A stretch of 64,000 nucleotides of DNA from Synechococcales cyanobacterium C42_A2020_086 (lineage in GTDB: Bacteria > Cyanobacteriota > Cyanobacteriia > Elainellales > Elainellaceae): contig JACYLU010000011.1 of the NCBI GenBank assembly GCA_015272325.1, positions 62,001 through 126,000 on the forward strand, given 5' to 3'. The notes beneath the pieces are model-generated. The model was not told where the DNA came from. It ran no database searches and saw only the letters and a program-made list of their open reading frames with translations. Position numbers and translations under genes: made by a program. This document shows, piece by piece, positions 1 through 10,047 of the stretch. The number at the start of each line of letters is the position of its first letter. The first letter of the stretch is position 1.

Positions 1-279
1 CTGCGTCATGCCATCCATCAACGAGGCGCTCATGCGGATTTGCCCGTCGGATTGCAGCACCGACCCCGTTCCCGCATTGAAGCGCGGATCGTCTTCGAGC
101 AATTGGCAGCCGCGAATCACTGCCGATTTAGCATCGCTACCCGCTTGCAGCAGCTCGTATACCTCGATCACAACGTTGTAGAGCGAACGCCGCACCGCAT
201 CAGCTCCTTCCTTACCTTTCAGAGAGCTGCCGGCTCCACCATGGACAATCAGCTTGGGCTGAATGGGACCCATTGACAT
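1..279 (-). CDS. Isoaspartyl peptidase / L-asparaginase (Ntn-hydrolase), N-terminal part
   Basis: This is the first 93 codons of a gene that runs off the left edge. The visible protein begins MSMGPIQPKLIVHGGAGS and later reads DDPRFNAGTGSVLQSDG. Both are hallmarks of the alpha-subunit of plant-type asparaginases, which self-cleave before a catalytic Thr and hydrolyse isoaspartyl dipeptides and asparagine. The nucleophile Thr lies outside the window, so activity cannot be judged. I chose the ATG at 279 because an AAGGTG ribosome site sits about 9 bases upstream; an in-frame ATG at 273 is the alternative. The family assignment is firm and the substrate preference is inferred. Confidence 0.85.
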   Translation of the reverse strand, partial: MSMGPIQPKLIVHGGAGSSLKGKEGADAVRRSLYNVVIEVYELLQAGSDAKSAVIRGCQLLEDDPRFNAGTGSVLQSDGQIRMSASLMDGMTQ

Positions 280-525
280 AATTGATGACACCTTGTGAGA
301 TACAGAGAATGAACGCCAAAGAACCTGAGGCGACAACGGTCGCTGAACCTATTTTTGAACCTGTCTTTGCCGAGTCTTTGCCGGGGGTACACCAAATCTA
401 AGGAGCACCCGTCAGCGGCGAAAAGTCTGCCTCGTTTCAGGCGCTAGAGGCGAAGAGCAACCTTGAGCCTACCATTCACGAGGAATAAACCATTTAACAA
501 CATTTGACCATATCAGAATTGCCGC

Positions 526-699
526 TTAAGCGTCTGCCTGCTCTGAAGTTTTTGAAGCTGAGCGCCGCCGCCGACAGCGCTCTGAGCAGTATTTCACCTC
601 ATCCCAACAGTCTTCCCATTTCTTGCGCCATGTGAAGGGACGCTGACACACCGGACAAATCTTAGTCGGCAAATCGGATTTCGAACGGGCACGTCCCAT
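526..699 (-). CDS. DUF2256 small zinc-binding protein
   Basis: A 57-residue basic protein starting MGRARSKSDLPTKICPVC. It contains CPVCQRPFTWRKKW, then a Trp-rich WEDCWDEVKYCSERCRRRR. The Cys pairs (CPVC and C-x3-C) look like a zinc-binding site. This matches the conserved DUF2256 family, whose function is unknown. The open frame extends to 741, but the upstream 14 residues do not resemble the family, so I prefer the ATG at 699. It lies alone between the asparaginase and trmJ, and is divergent from trmJ. Confidence 0.75.
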   Translation of the reverse strand: MGRARSKSDLPTKICPVCQRPFTWRKKWEDCWDEVKYCSERCRRRRSASKTSEQADA

Positions 700-825
700 A
701 GAGCAGGATGATGGAGAAACCGTATAGAGATAGAGATCCAAATATTACAGATCCCAACGAGATCCCAATTTTTCTCTATCCTACAGTGCTGCAGTTTCTC
801 AATTAGGTTTAAACCTGATATTGCT

Positions 826-1647
826 ATGACGACTCGCCTTGCCCACATCCGCATTATTCTAGTGGAGCCTGCGGGTCCCCTCAACGTCGGCTCAGTAGCT
901 CGCGTCATGAAGAACATGGGGTTAGAGCAGCTCGTGCTGGTGAATCCGCAGTGCGATCCCGCAAGTGATCCGGCACGGCACATGGCGGTCCATGCGGCGG
1001 ACGTGCTGCTAGCGGCGCGGCAAGTGCCTACGCTACCCGATGCACTACAGGGCTGTCAGCGGGCGATTGCCACAACCGGACTGGATCGGACCACGCTAGC
1101 GGTCACCCTAGAACCGCCTCGGTCTGCCCTGCCGTGGCTGCTGTCGAGCGGCACTGAACCCCCACCTGCGGCTGCACTAATTTTTGGTCGGGAAGATCAC
1201 GGTCTGACGAAATCTGAGCTGAATTACGCCCAGCGATTTGTGCGCATTCCCACTAGCGCTGAATACCCTTCGCTGAATCTAGCCCAGGCCGTTGCCATCT
1301 GCTGCTACGAGTTGGCTTTGGCTGCCGCCGCGACCGAGCAGGTGCCAGCAGAGAATTTATCGCCAGCAGAGAATGATGACCTAGCGCTGCCCGATGTACC
1401 CGAGGCAAGGGCCCACGAGCTAGCTCCTCTGGAGGCTCTAGAGCAATACTATCAACAGCTCGAAGCCCTGCTGCTGCAAATTGGCTATCTCTATCCCCAC
1501 ACGGCAAGGAGTCGCATGGAGAAGCTGCGGCGGCTCTATAGCCGAGCCGAGTTGACCTCAACAGAAGTGGCGATGCTGCGGGGCATGGTGCGGCAGATCA
1601 ATTGGGCACTACAGACACCACAACCAGACAACCGCATCGAGGGCTGA
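826..1647 (+). CDS. trmJ: tRNA (cytidine/uridine-2'-O)-methyltransferase TrmJ family
   Basis: A 273-residue SPOUT-class RNA 2'-O-methyltransferase. The N-terminus carries VEPAGPLNVGSVARVMKNMG. The SAM-binding knot motifs follow as ALIFGREDHGLTKSEL and IPTSAEYPSLNLAQAVAI, which is the TrmJ/TrmH-group-1 pattern. E. coli TrmJ methylates position 32 of the anticodon loop; the same role is inferred here. The roughly 100 C-terminal residues after the knot match the helical extension of TrmJ in length. No strong ribosome site precedes the ATG. Confidence 0.88.
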   Translation: MTTRLAHIRIILVEPAGPLNVGSVARVMKNMGLEQLVLVNPQCDPASDPARHMAVHAADVLLAARQVPTLPDALQGCQRAIATTGLDRTTLAVTLEPPRSALPWLLSSGTEPPPAAALIFGREDHGLTKSELNYAQRFVRIPTSAEYPSLNLAQAVAICCYELALAAAATEQVPAENLSPAENDDLALPDVPEARAHELAPLEALEQYYQQLEALLLQIGYLYPHTARSRMEKLRRLYSRAELTSTEVAMLRGMVRQINWALQTPQPDNRIEG

Positions 1648-1946
1648 AGCAGAAATCAGACGCACGATAACTCACTCACCGGAGATGGCGATAGAATCTG
1701 GAGGTTAGTTGGGGTGCCGGGATGAGCTGCTCTACCAATGCCGGGCATTAGGGAAAAAGCAGCCTGGATTGCTGTGCTCAGCTGCTTCTCGTGGCAATTG
1801 TTTAGAAATATTAAGAATCCGTCTTAAAATCATCTGCTCAGACAAATTTTCGATACCGTCAGGAATCGAATTTGGGTCGATAGGGCTAGCCAACGGCTGC
1901 TTTTGATTGCTTGTGATTCAGTTAATTGCGTTTAGAGGTTTGCACT

Positions 1947-3686
1947 GTGCTGGAATTTAGTCATCGTTCGAGAAGATCGCAACGCCGCCCCCCGCGTCGG
2001 TCCTCGCAGGCGCGCCCCCGTCCAAACGCTCAAGACCCTAAGGGATCGTCGGAGCGAATTGAACACCTCCGCAATCATTCCCCGCGTCCTAAGCCCAACA
2101 CGGCACAATCCCAAGAGCAACCGCAGCCTGAGCCGTCGCGGCAACAATCAGCTCAGCGTCCAGTGGCTAAAACCTCAGACAAAGCGCCGGATCGGAAAGT
2201 AGAGCCGCTAGCGGATCGTCGGTCTAGCCGCAGATCCCGAGCAGGTCGTGCGTTGATTCCTAAGGTCGCCGGTGCCTCAGTCTTGGCGAAGCGACGCTTA
2301 GGCGAAGGCTCAGCTAACCGGGGTCAGCAGGGAACAACGGGGACCAACCAGGGCGAACGTCCAGCGGGGCAGCGGACCAAGGTGTCGCCGTTCGTGCATT
2401 TGCTGCGGCTGTTGATTTTGGGAATTGGTGTGGGCGCAATTGCCGGTACTGTAATCTCGATCTGGGATCCCAGTCTGCGCTCCCCGGCTGAGGCAAATCA
2501 AGCAGCCGATGGCGCTTCCTCAACACAGCCATCCAATCTAGTGCCTAGCCTTAATACCGACACCATCGTTACCGTGCAGATGGGGCGGGAAATGACCGAA
2601 ATGGCGACTAAGTTCACACCGTTGACCCAAAGCCTGACGGATCTGGTGCCCGGCGTGTTTGTCATGGATCTCGACAATGGCAACTTCTTTAGCTTCAACG
2701 GAGCCACCACCTTTTCGGCCGCCAGCATGATCAAGGTGCCGATTCTAGTTGCCTTCTTTCAGGATGTGGACGCCGGCAAGGTGCGCCTTGATGAGATGCT
2801 GACGATGCAGCAGACCGATCTGGCCGAAGGCTCTGGCGATATGCAGTACGATGCCGTGGGAACGCAGTACACCGCCTTGGAAACAGCCACGAACATGATC
2901 ATTACCAGCGACAACACGGCGACGAATATGATTATTCGCCGTCTGGGAGGCATTGAAGTTCTCAATCGTCGCTTTCAGCAGTGGGGGCTACAGCAAACCC
3001 TGCTGCGCAAGCCATTGCCCGACCTAGAAGGCACCAATACTACGTCCCCAAAGGAATTAGTGAGCTTGCTGGCGCTGATCAACAATGGCAAGCTGCTGTC
3101 GATGAAGTCCCGCGATCGCACCTTTGACATTATGCGGCGCACCCTCACCGATACATTGCTGCCCAGCGTCATTTCGTCTGGCTCCTCAGTAGCCCATAAA
3201 ACAGGAGATATTGGCTCTCTCGTGGGAGACACTGGCATTGTGGACTTGCCCAGTGGCCGCCGCTATGCAATTGCAGCCATGGTGAAGCGACCGCACAACG
3301 ATCCCCGAGCTCAAGAGTTAATTCGGCAAATGGCAGCTGTTGTGTACGAGCAGTTTGGCGGACAGCCGGTGATCCAACCCAGTCCTGTTCTCCCTGCGGC
3401 ACCGGGTGCCCCTCCCGCCGCAACTCCAGGTATCCCTCAACCGGGAACGGTCCCCTATGGTGTGCCGTCTCCAGGTATGCCCTATGCGCCAGGTAGCGGT
3501 CCACAGCAATCGGCCCCACCTGTCTATCCGACTGTTCCTCCTGCTGGAGCCATCGCTCCTGCCCCTCCCGTCGCCCCTGCTCCAACGGAAGCAGCTCCAC
3601 CCGCCGCACCTGACGCTACCCCTCCTGACGCAGAAGCCGCTCCAGAGACCGAAGCCAACTCGGGTGATGGCAACGATGAAGGATGA
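1947..3686 (+). CDS. Membrane-anchored serine hydrolase of class A beta-lactamase fold
   Basis: With the GTG at 1947 (AGAGG 8 bases upstream; a TTG at 1926 is an alternative) the protein has 579 residues. Residues 1-148 are Arg/Pro/Ser-rich and probably disordered. A membrane segment follows at about 149-171 (FVHLLRLLILGIGVGAIAG), then the hydrolase domain, then a Pro/Ala-rich tail of about 110 residues. The serine-hydrolase motifs are present: S260-M-I-K (SxxK), S321-D-N and K418-T-G. The region where class A enzymes carry the Glu166-x-x-Asn170 omega loop reads DLEGTNTTSP. It appears shortened and lacks a clear equivalent, so true beta-lactamase activity is doubtful. A periplasmic peptidoglycan-directed peptidase or esterase is a reasonable alternative. 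Confidence 0.8.
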   Translation: MLEFSHRSRRSQRRPPRRSSQARPRPNAQDPKGSSERIEHLRNHSPRPKPNTAQSQEQPQPEPSRQQSAQRPVAKTSDKAPDRKVEPLADRRSSRRSRAGRALIPKVAGASVLAKRRLGEGSANRGQQGTTGTNQGERPAGQRTKVSPFVHLLRLLILGIGVGAIAGTVISIWDPSLRSPAEANQAADGASSTQPSNLVPSLNTDTIVTVQMGREMTEMATKFTPLTQSLTDLVPGVFVMDLDNGNFFSFNGATTFSAASMIKVPILVAFFQDVDAGKVRLDEMLTMQQTDLAEGSGDMQYDAVGTQYTALETATNMIITSDNTATNMIIRRLGGIEVLNRRFQQWGLQQTLLRKPLPDLEGTNTTSPKELVSLLALINNGKLLSMKSRDRTFDIMRRTLTDTLLPSVISSGSSVAHKTGDIGSLVGDTGIVDLPSGRRYAIAAMVKRPHNDPRAQELIRQMAAVVYEQFGGQPVIQPSPVLPAAPGAPPAATPGIPQPGTVPYGVPSPGMPYAPGSGPQQSAPPVYPTVPPAGAIAPAPPVAPAPTEAAPPAAPDATPPDAEAAPETEANSGDGNDEG

Positions 3687-3735
3687 AGGAAAGGATGTGA
3701 TAGTTTGCACTGCTGGTTCCTAGCTGGGGAGAGCG

Positions 3736-4779
3736 CTAAGGCTGAGGCATAGTCAGCGATGCTGCCAGTGCTGGGTTTGCTACCTCATGGTCGAGAATTT
3801 GCCAGATCTGCTGTAGCAATGGTTCTATGCCAACATTGGCGACCGCCGAGATAGCAAACACCGGGTAGGCACTCAAGGAGCGAAGTTGACTGGCAATTGC
3901 GTCCACTACGGGGCTATCAGGCGGCAGTGCGTCGATCTTGTTGAGGGCAATGATCTGCGGCCGGTCTGTGAGACCTCGCCCGTAGGCTGCTAGCTCATCC
4001 TGAATGGTGTGGTAAGCCGCCAGCGGATCCTCCTGGGTGATGTCAACTAGGTGCAGCAGCAGCCGTGTCCGTTCGATGTGCCGCAAAAAGTCGTGCCCCA
4101 GCCCGGTGCCTAGATGCGCGCCTTCAATCAATCCTGGAATATCCGCAAAAACAGTACCATCACCGCTGGGGCGACGCACCACGCCGAGGTTGGGAATCAG
4201 CGTTGTAAAGGGATAATCGGCGATTTTGGGGCGGGCGGCCGAGAGGGTTGAAATCAGCGTCGATTTGCCGGCATTCGGCAGACCAATGATTCCCACTTCC
4301 GCCAGCAGCTTCAGCTCTAAACGAATGCAACGCTCCTCACCCGGCAGTCCTGGTAAAGCGCGTTCGGGGGCACGATTATGATTGCTGAGGAAATGCTTGT
4401 TGCCCAAGCCACCCTTACCCCCTTTAGCCACGCAGAGTTCTTGCCCTGGCTGCACCAAATCGCCCAGGATCGCTTCGGTCTCAGCATCGTAGACAACTGT
4501 GCCGCAAGGAACCTCAATCCGCAGGTCGGCTCCCGAGGCTCCAGTCATATTCTTGGGACCACCGCGCTTGCCGTCTTCTGCCTTGAAGTGATGGGCATAT
4601 TTGAAGTCCAGCAGCGTTTGCAGGTGCTCTACTGCTACTAGAATCACCGAGCCGCCATGGCCCCCGTTGCCGCCTGAAGGTCCCCCCGCTGGCACGTATT
4701 TCTCGCGACGAAAGGCGACCAAACCATCGCCCCCTTTGCCGCCCTGCACCTCAATATCCGCCTGATCAATAAACTGCAT
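3736..4779 (-). CDS. obgE: Obg family GTPase ObgE/CgtA
   Basis: A 347-residue protein with both Obg domains. The glycine-rich N-terminal Obg fold ([23 protein letters not shown]) spans about residues 1-158. The G domain carries GLPNAGKST (G1), DIPGLIEG (G3) and NKID (G4). Obg proteins associate with the 50S ribosomal subunit and link ribosome maturation to growth and the stringent response. The length fits the short form without the C-terminal OCT domain. The gene is convergent with the serine hydrolase and divergent from gmd. Confidence 0.95.
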   Translation of the reverse strand: MQFIDQADIEVQGGKGGDGLVAFRREKYVPAGGPSGGNGGHGGSVILVAVEHLQTLLDFKYAHHFKAEDGKRGGPKNMTGASGADLRIEVPCGTVVYDAETEAILGDLVQPGQELCVAKGGKGGLGNKHFLSNHNRAPERALPGLPGEERCIRLELKLLAEVGIIGLPNAGKSTLISTLSAARPKIADYPFTTLIPNLGVVRRPSGDGTVFADIPGLIEGAHLGTGLGHDFLRHIERTRLLLHLVDITQEDPLAAYHTIQDELAAYGRGLTDRPQIIALNKIDALPPDSPVVDAIASQLRSLSAYPVFAISAVANVGIEPLLQQIWQILDHEVANPALAASLTMPQP

Positions 4780-5404
4780 GGCTCTCTATAGCGCTCTTAT
4801 CCCCTAGGTAACGCTTGATCCTTATCTTTACTGATACTAGGCGAGATACCTCAGAATCGACATGACAAATCAGTGAGCATGACAGACCGCATTCTGAGCC
4901 ACTACAGTGACAAAAGAGTGACAAAACTTACATTTACTGGTGCCGCCCATGGCGCTTGCTGCAGGTTGCTGTCGCGGGACCCCACCGAAACCCGCTTCAC
5001 GAAAACTTTACGAAAAACGGACTGCCGCTGAAATTCGGTTTTTCGACGCTTCTTTACCGTTCCTACATAGTTTCACGGAGTTTTCCTAGCAAAACTTTGT
5101 AGGTTAATCTGTTAGCTTGATGAAGAAATTTATAGAGGGTTCCCTGACTGTCGTCACGATCTGCTGAATACAGGTTTTAGCAGGACCACATTTAGCAGAA
5201 CCACAGGACCGAGTCATCTCGCAGGAGAGTCGGTGAATTGTGGAATCTTTATGGGAAAGCTACAGAATGACGTTCTCTTAACGACCTAGTCACGTTTCAG
5301 AGCATCTCTCAGACAGAGACACCCAAGGAGACCATACACTGCTTGCTTTTCCAAGCGGGATCTCTCCGTCTTTTTTACCCATGGATCATAGGGGATATTT
5401 AAGC
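4780..5404. other. Divergent intergenic region obgE / gmd
   Basis: A 625-base non-coding stretch that should carry the promoters of both divergent genes. I see no credible small gene. It contains a 15-bp tandem duplication with one mismatch (5176-5190 and 5191-5205; unit TTTAGCAGGACCACA) and AT-rich tracts. No operator could be assigned. Confidence 0.6.
5176..5205. repeat. 15-bp tandem duplication (one mismatch)
   Basis: Two adjacent copies, TTTAGCAGGACCACA and TTTAGCAGAACCACA, in the obgE-gmd spacer. It is one of a series of unrelated two-copy duplications in the spacers of this window. Confidence 0.85.
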
Positions 5405-6484
5405 ATGACACAACGGAAACGCGCGCTGATCACTGGTATCACGGGTCAAGATGGTTCGTATTTGAGCGAACTGCTGCTGGAAAAAGGGTACGAAGTTCAC
5501 GGTATCATCCGGCGAACCTCGACGTTCAATACCGACCGGATTGACCACATCTATGAAGACCCCCACGATGAGCAGGCTCGTTTGTTTCTTCATCACGGCG
5601 ACCTGACCGATGGCACCACGCTACGGCGCATCCTAGAGCAGGTTCAGCCCCACGAAATTTATAATCTGGGTGCTCAATCCCATGTGCGGGTTAGCTTCGA
5701 CTCCCCCGAGTACACCGTTGATGCGGTGGGTATGGGCGTGTTACGGCTGCTGGAAGCGATTCGAGACTACCAGCAGCGGACGAGCAACGAAGTGCGCTTC
5801 TACCAAGCTGGATCTTCAGAAATGTACGGTAAGGTGCAAGAAGTGCCCCAGCGCGAAACGACGCCTTTCTATCCTCGTAGCCCCTACGCTTGCGCTAAGG
5901 TGTACGGTCACTGGCAGACGGTGAACTATCGCGAATCCTATGGTCTGTTCGCCTGCAACGGTATTTTGTTCAACCACGAGTCGCCGCGCCGAGGTGAAAC
6001 CTTTGTGACACGCAAAATTACCCGTGCTCTCGCTCGCATCGTTGCCGGGCAGCAGAAAAAGCTGTTTATGGGTAATCTCGATGCTAAGCGCGATTGGGGC
6101 TATGCCAAAGACTATGTCCGCGCCATGTGGCTGATGTTGCAGCAAGAGCAGCCCGATGACTATGTAGTAGCCACCGGCGAAACCCACTCGGTACGCGAGT
6201 TCCTTGATCTGGCCTTTGGCTATGTCAATCTGCGCTGGGAAGACTACGTTGAGTTCGACGAGCGTTATCTCCGTCCGGCGGAGGTGGATCTGCTGATTGG
6301 CGATCCAGCAAAAGCCAAAGAGAAGCTGGGTTGGGAGCCGAGCGTCACCTTCGAGCAGCTTGTTGCCCTGATGGTAGAAGCGGACCTCAAAGCACTCGGT
6401 CTAGTGCCACTCAACGGCCATACGGTGCAGCCGGTGTTGGATCAGGCTACGGTGCGGCCAAGTGTTGCCGGTGCGTTGAGCTAG
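5405..6484 (+). CDS. gmd: GDP-mannose 4,6-dehydratase
   Basis: A 359-residue short-chain dehydrogenase that converts GDP-D-mannose to GDP-4-keto-6-deoxymannose, the first step of GDP-L-fucose synthesis. The NADP-binding motif is [10 protein letters not shown] near the N-terminus. The GMD-typical [13 protein letters not shown] follows. The active-site region reads SSEMYGKV, then [12 protein letters not shown] with the Tyr-x3-Lys pair. I chose the ATG at 5405 over one at 5381 because AGGGGA lies 9 bases upstream and the resulting length is normal. GDP-fucose synthase follows 213 bases downstream on the same strand, so the two probably act in one pathway for envelope polysaccharide. Confidence 0.95.
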   Translation: MTQRKRALITGITGQDGSYLSELLLEKGYEVHGIIRRTSTFNTDRIDHIYEDPHDEQARLFLHHGDLTDGTTLRRILEQVQPHEIYNLGAQSHVRVSFDSPEYTVDAVGMGVLRLLEAIRDYQQRTSNEVRFYQAGSSEMYGKVQEVPQRETTPFYPRSPYACAKVYGHWQTVNYRESYGLFACNGILFNHESPRRGETFVTRKITRALARIVAGQQKKLFMGNLDAKRDWGYAKDYVRAMWLMLQQEQPDDYVVATGETHSVREFLDLAFGYVNLRWEDYVEFDERYLRPAEVDLLIGDPAKAKEKLGWEPSVTFEQLVALMVEADLKALGLVPLNGHTVQPVLDQATVRPSVAGALS

Positions 6485-6697
6485 ACTGAAGCGGTCAGTA
6501 GACAGAGTCTCTAGGGCTAGAATTCTGTATCGCACTCCTTAGAGGAATTCTCTCCACTGACCGCGTTTCGCCAGTTTTATCTGTAGCTTCTTAAGCTTCT
6601 TATTTAACTTACTCTAAGAAGCGGTTGCATTTGACTTGCTTTTGTCTGCCTGAGGCGCATCTTCCTGCCCTTCTATTTTTTGCGCAACCTCCCAACC

Positions 6698-7645
6698 ATG
6701 ACCTCCAAACTTGATCTCTCAAACCAGCGAATCTTGGTAACTGGCGGTGCTGGCTTTCTGGGTCGGCAAGTAGTGGACCAACTCTGCCAAGCCGGAGCCA
6801 ACCCCGAAAAAATTACCGTGCCCCGGTCGCGCGACTGCGACTTGCGCCAGATGGATGCCTGTCGGCGTGCCGTTGACCAGCAAGATATCGTGATTCACAT
6901 GGCGGCTCATGTGGGCGGCATCGGATTAAACCGCGAGAAGCCCGCCGAGCTATTCTACGACAACCTGATGATGGGCGCGCAGCTGATCCACGCAGCCTAC
7001 GAAGCGGGCGTCAAGAAATTTACCTGCGTCGGCACGATCTGCGCCTATCCCAAATTCACGCCACTCCCTTTTAAAGAAGACGACCTCTGGAACGGTTACC
7101 CCGAGGAAACCAACGCGCCCTACGGCATTGCCAAGAAAGCGTTGCTAGTGCAGTTGCAATCCTATCGGCAGCAGTACGGGTTTAATGGCATTTACTTACT
7201 GCCGGTGAACCTCTACGGACCTGAGGATAACTTTGACCCCCGCAGCTCGCACGTGATCCCGGCGCTAATTCGCAAGGTTCATGAAGCGCAGCAGCGAGGC
7301 GACAAGCAGATTCCGGTATGGGGCGATGGTAGCCCAACGCGGGAGTTTCTCTACTCCACCGATGCGGCCCGCGGCATTGTCATGGGAACACAGCTCTACA
7401 ACGAATCGGAACCCGTGAATTTGGGTACCGGCTATGAGATTTCGATCAAAGAGTTGATTACTCTGATCTGTGAGCTAATGGGATACGAGGGTGAGTTGAT
7501 CTGGGAAACCGATAAGCCCAATGGTCAGCCGCGTCGCTGCCTGGATACTCAGCGGGCCAAGGAGAAGTTCGGTTTTGTCGCCGAGATGGATTTCCGCCAA
7601 GGACTGAAAAACACCATCGACTGGTATCGGCAGCACGCAGCCTAG
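6698..7645 (+). CDS. fcl: GDP-L-fucose synthase (GDP-4-keto-6-deoxymannose epimerase/reductase)
   Basis: A 315-residue NADPH-dependent epimerase/reductase that finishes GDP-L-fucose synthesis. It shows the Rossmann motif [11 protein letters not shown], the family signature [12 protein letters not shown], and the catalytic Tyr-x3-Lys in [10 protein letters not shown]. The start is the ATG of [10 protein letters not shown]; an in-frame TTG 18 bases upstream is less likely. The 213-base gap after gmd lacks an obvious terminator, so co-transcription is possible. A hairpin downstream may end or stabilise the message. Confidence 0.94.
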   Translation: MTSKLDLSNQRILVTGGAGFLGRQVVDQLCQAGANPEKITVPRSRDCDLRQMDACRRAVDQQDIVIHMAAHVGGIGLNREKPAELFYDNLMMGAQLIHAAYEAGVKKFTCVGTICAYPKFTPLPFKEDDLWNGYPEETNAPYGIAKKALLVQLQSYRQQYGFNGIYLLPVNLYGPEDNFDPRSSHVIPALIRKVHEAQQRGDKQIPVWGDGSPTREFLYSTDAARGIVMGTQLYNESEPVNLGTGYEISIKELITLICELMGYEGELIWETDKPNGQPRRCLDTQRAKEKFGFVAEMDFRQGLKNTIDWYRQHAA

Positions 7646-8004
7646 ACGCTGCCCCTTTCCTGCCGCTTTACCAATCCACTTCTATCCCTGAGCTTCGCCG
7701 ATGGAGCTTGGGGATTGCCTTTAGTGGAATACAGCAAGCAGGAAGGGTGTATCTATCCGCGACCCCCAGCAGAGGCAATATCGCTCTTTGCAGTGGAGCC
7801 ATAGCTATTAGTCAGGACAGACCATGCTCTTTCGACCTGCTAGTGCCTCAGATTGTGCTGATGCTGACTCCAAAAATCGGCTTCAGGACTCACAGAGGCA
7901 GAGTAAGATGAGGTTCGTCTCGCCATCTGCTCAATCCTAAAGCGCACCCTGGAGCTAAGGGTAGGAAACCCACCCCTAGCCCTCGCAGCACTAAAGGTTA
8001 CCCT
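7646..8004. other. Convergent spacer fcl / EF-G-like
   Basis: A 359-base spacer between convergent genes. Apart from the hairpin at 7684-7715 I see nothing in it. A 67-codon open frame inside has no family resemblance. Confidence 0.55.
7684..7715 (+). terminator. Long hairpin downstream of fcl
   Basis: Read as plus-strand RNA, 7684-7696 pairs with 7703-7715 along 13 positions, including three G-U pairs, around a GCCGAU loop. There is no U-run after the stem, so it may be a 3'-end stabiliser or a weak terminator rather than a classic intrinsic terminator. The G-U pairs favour formation on the fcl strand. Confidence 0.45.
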
Positions 8005-10047
8005 CTAGCCATTGCCATTGCCATTCCCGACTTTTGCCAAGACTCGCTCAGCAATTTTGTCGGGCACTTCTTGCAGATGGTCAAACTGCCAGCGGAAGCT
8101 ACCCACCCCCATCGTCAGCGAGCGCAGTTCAACAATCAGCATCTGCATCTCGGCTTGGGGCAAATGGGCCTGCACTTCGTCCCAGCCACGCCAGTTCGGC
8201 TTCGCTTCATAGCCCAGCACCTGCCCCCGATGACCATTGATCAGCCGCAGCACGTTGGACGTGAATTCGCTGGGCACCGAGATCACGACAGCGAGGATCG
8301 GCTCTAGCAAACTCGGCTCGCACTTCTGCATTCCCTCCTGCATGGCAATCCGGGCGGCCTGCTTGAAGGCTTGCTCGGAGCTATCCACCGAGTGATAGGA
8401 ACCGTTCGTCAGCGTCACTGCTACATCGACTACTGGGAAGCCAAGGGGACCATGATTAAGAAATTCGCGCACGCCCATCTCGACACCGGGAATGTACTGC
8501 CGAGGCACGACTCCGCCAACAATGGTTTCGTTGAAGTTGAATCCGGTACCGCGCGGCAGAGGCTTGATGTCGAGGTAGACATCCCCAAATTGCCCATGAC
8601 CGCCGGTCTGCCGCTTGTAGCGCCCATGCACCGAGCTAGCCGAACGACGAATGGTTTCTTTGTAAGGCACCTGCGGCAGGTGAGTCGTCATCGGCAAACC
8701 ATACTTACGGCGCAAGCGGTCGAGGGCCACCTGCAAATGAATTTCGCCTTGCCCCCAGAGAATCACTTCATGGGTATCGCCATGCTGCTCCCACACAAGG
8801 GAAGGATCTTCCTCTAGCAGCTTACCCAGGGCACTGCTGAGCTTGACTTCATCGCTGCGCTTCTCGGGCATAATCGCCAGAGCATAAACCGGTTCTAGCC
8901 GCTCGGGTTTCGGTAACGCATCGAGGTACTGGGCATCGCTGCTGAGGACATCGCCGGTTTTGATGCCTTCCATCCGCCCCAACGCCACAATCGCCCCGGC
9001 TGTAGCCTGCTGCAGGGGTTGCTGCTGCTGCCCCATCAAGCGATAGATGCCGCCCGTGCGCACGCCGTTTAGGACTGCGTTTTCCGTCAGCGTGCCTTGC
9101 CAAACTCGCACCAGTGATAGCTTGCCGCCTTGCAGGGTGGAGTAAGTCTTCAGCACTTGCGCCACCGGAATCTGGCTATCTGCCGATAAACCGCGCCGCT
9201 CGGCCATGACTTCCGGTTCGGGAGCTTCCCGCAGCAACGCTTCTAGCAGCGGGCGCACGCCAAAATCCTGCTCGGCAATCCCGACCAGCACCGGCACAAT
9301 CAGATCGGCACCTAGCTCCATCTTCAGGTCGCGCAAGATTTCTTCCTGAGGCGGATCAATTTCTTCTAGCAGTTCTTCCAATAAATGATCATCAAAGTCG
9401 GCTAGGGTTTCCAGCATTTCGGCCCGAACCGCGTGTTCTTGTTCTCTCAATTCATCGGGCAGGGGAATCGGATCTGCGGGCGCACCGGGATGGTATTGAT
9501 AAGCTTGCTCGCTTACCAAATCAATAAAGCCAGTAATCGTCTCGCCCTGCCCAATTGGGTACTGGTGGGGCACTAGAGGGCGGCTCGACACCGCTTTCAA
9601 CGCCTGCAAGATGTCGGCATAGGATGCATGTGCCCGGTCCATCTTGTTAATAAAAACGAGGTGAGGAATCTCCCAATCATCTAGAAACTGAAACAGCGGA
9701 GCTAGCGTCAACACGCGATTGCAGTCTGGCTCGCACACCACAACGGCCGCATCCACGCCCACCAACGCATTGTAGGTTTCCTGAGCAAATTCTACCGACC
9801 CAGGACAGTCGAGAAACGTAAAACAAATGCCGCCATACTCAGCACTGGCGGCATTCACTTCCACACTCATTTGGCGATCGCGGGCTTCTGGGGAGGCATC
9901 TCCAACCGTGTTTCCGTCTACCACTCGACCTTTGCGAGAGGTCGCTCCAGTCACCGAGAGAATGCTTTCCAGCAAGGTCGTTTTGCCGCTCAGATAGGGA
10001 CCCACAATCGCCACATTTCGTGAGCCTGAGATCACTCTTTCATTCAT
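8005..10047 (-). CDS. Elongation factor G-like GTPase (EF-G paralogue)
   Basis: A 680-residue protein with EF-G domain order: GTPase, domain II, and the domain IV/V region (GRYKRQTGGHGQFGDVYL, then HGPLGFPVVDV). G1 reads GPYLSGKTTLLE and G4 reads NKMD. G3 reads DCPGSVEF in place of the DTPGHVDF of translocating EF-G, so the His that positions the attacking water is a Ser. The true EF-G gene is expected elsewhere. Cyanobacteria are known to carry several fus paralogues. The role may be specialised translation or ribosome rescue, but this is unproven. I prefer the ATG at 10047 over an open extension to 10134, because the MNERVISGSRNVAIVG context starts the domain directly. Confidence 0.88.
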   Translation of the reverse strand: MNERVISGSRNVAIVGPYLSGKTTLLESILSVTGATSRKGRVVDGNTVGDASPEARDRQMSVEVNAASAEYGGICFTFLDCPGSVEFAQETYNALVGVDAAVVVCEPDCNRVLTLAPLFQFLDDWEIPHLVFINKMDRAHASYADILQALKAVSSRPLVPHQYPIGQGETITGFIDLVSEQAYQYHPGAPADPIPLPDELREQEHAVRAEMLETLADFDDHLLEELLEEIDPPQEEILRDLKMELGADLIVPVLVGIAEQDFGVRPLLEALLREAPEPEVMAERRGLSADSQIPVAQVLKTYSTLQGGKLSLVRVWQGTLTENAVLNGVRTGGIYRLMGQQQQPLQQATAGAIVALGRMEGIKTGDVLSSDAQYLDALPKPERLEPVYALAIMPEKRSDEVKLSSALGKLLEEDPSLVWEQHGDTHEVILWGQGEIHLQVALDRLRRKYGLPMTTHLPQVPYKETIRRSASSVHGRYKRQTGGHGQFGDVYLDIKPLPRGTGFNFNETIVGGVVPRQYIPGVEMGVREFLNHGPLGFPVVDVAVTLTNGSYHSVDSSEQAFKQAARIAMQEGMQKCEPSLLEPILAVVISVPSEFTSNVLRLINGHRGQVLGYEAKPNWRGWDEVQAHLPQAEMQMLIVELRSLTMGVGSFRWQFDHLQEVPDKIAERVLAKVGNGNGNG

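Noticed and set aside
1709-1906. 65-codon open frame between trmJ and the serine hydrolase
   Set aside because: No family resemblance, odd composition and no ribosome site; it covers a likely promoter region.
7708-7911. 67-codon open frame downstream of fcl
   Set aside because: It overlaps the long hairpin, lacks a ribosome site and looks like chance.
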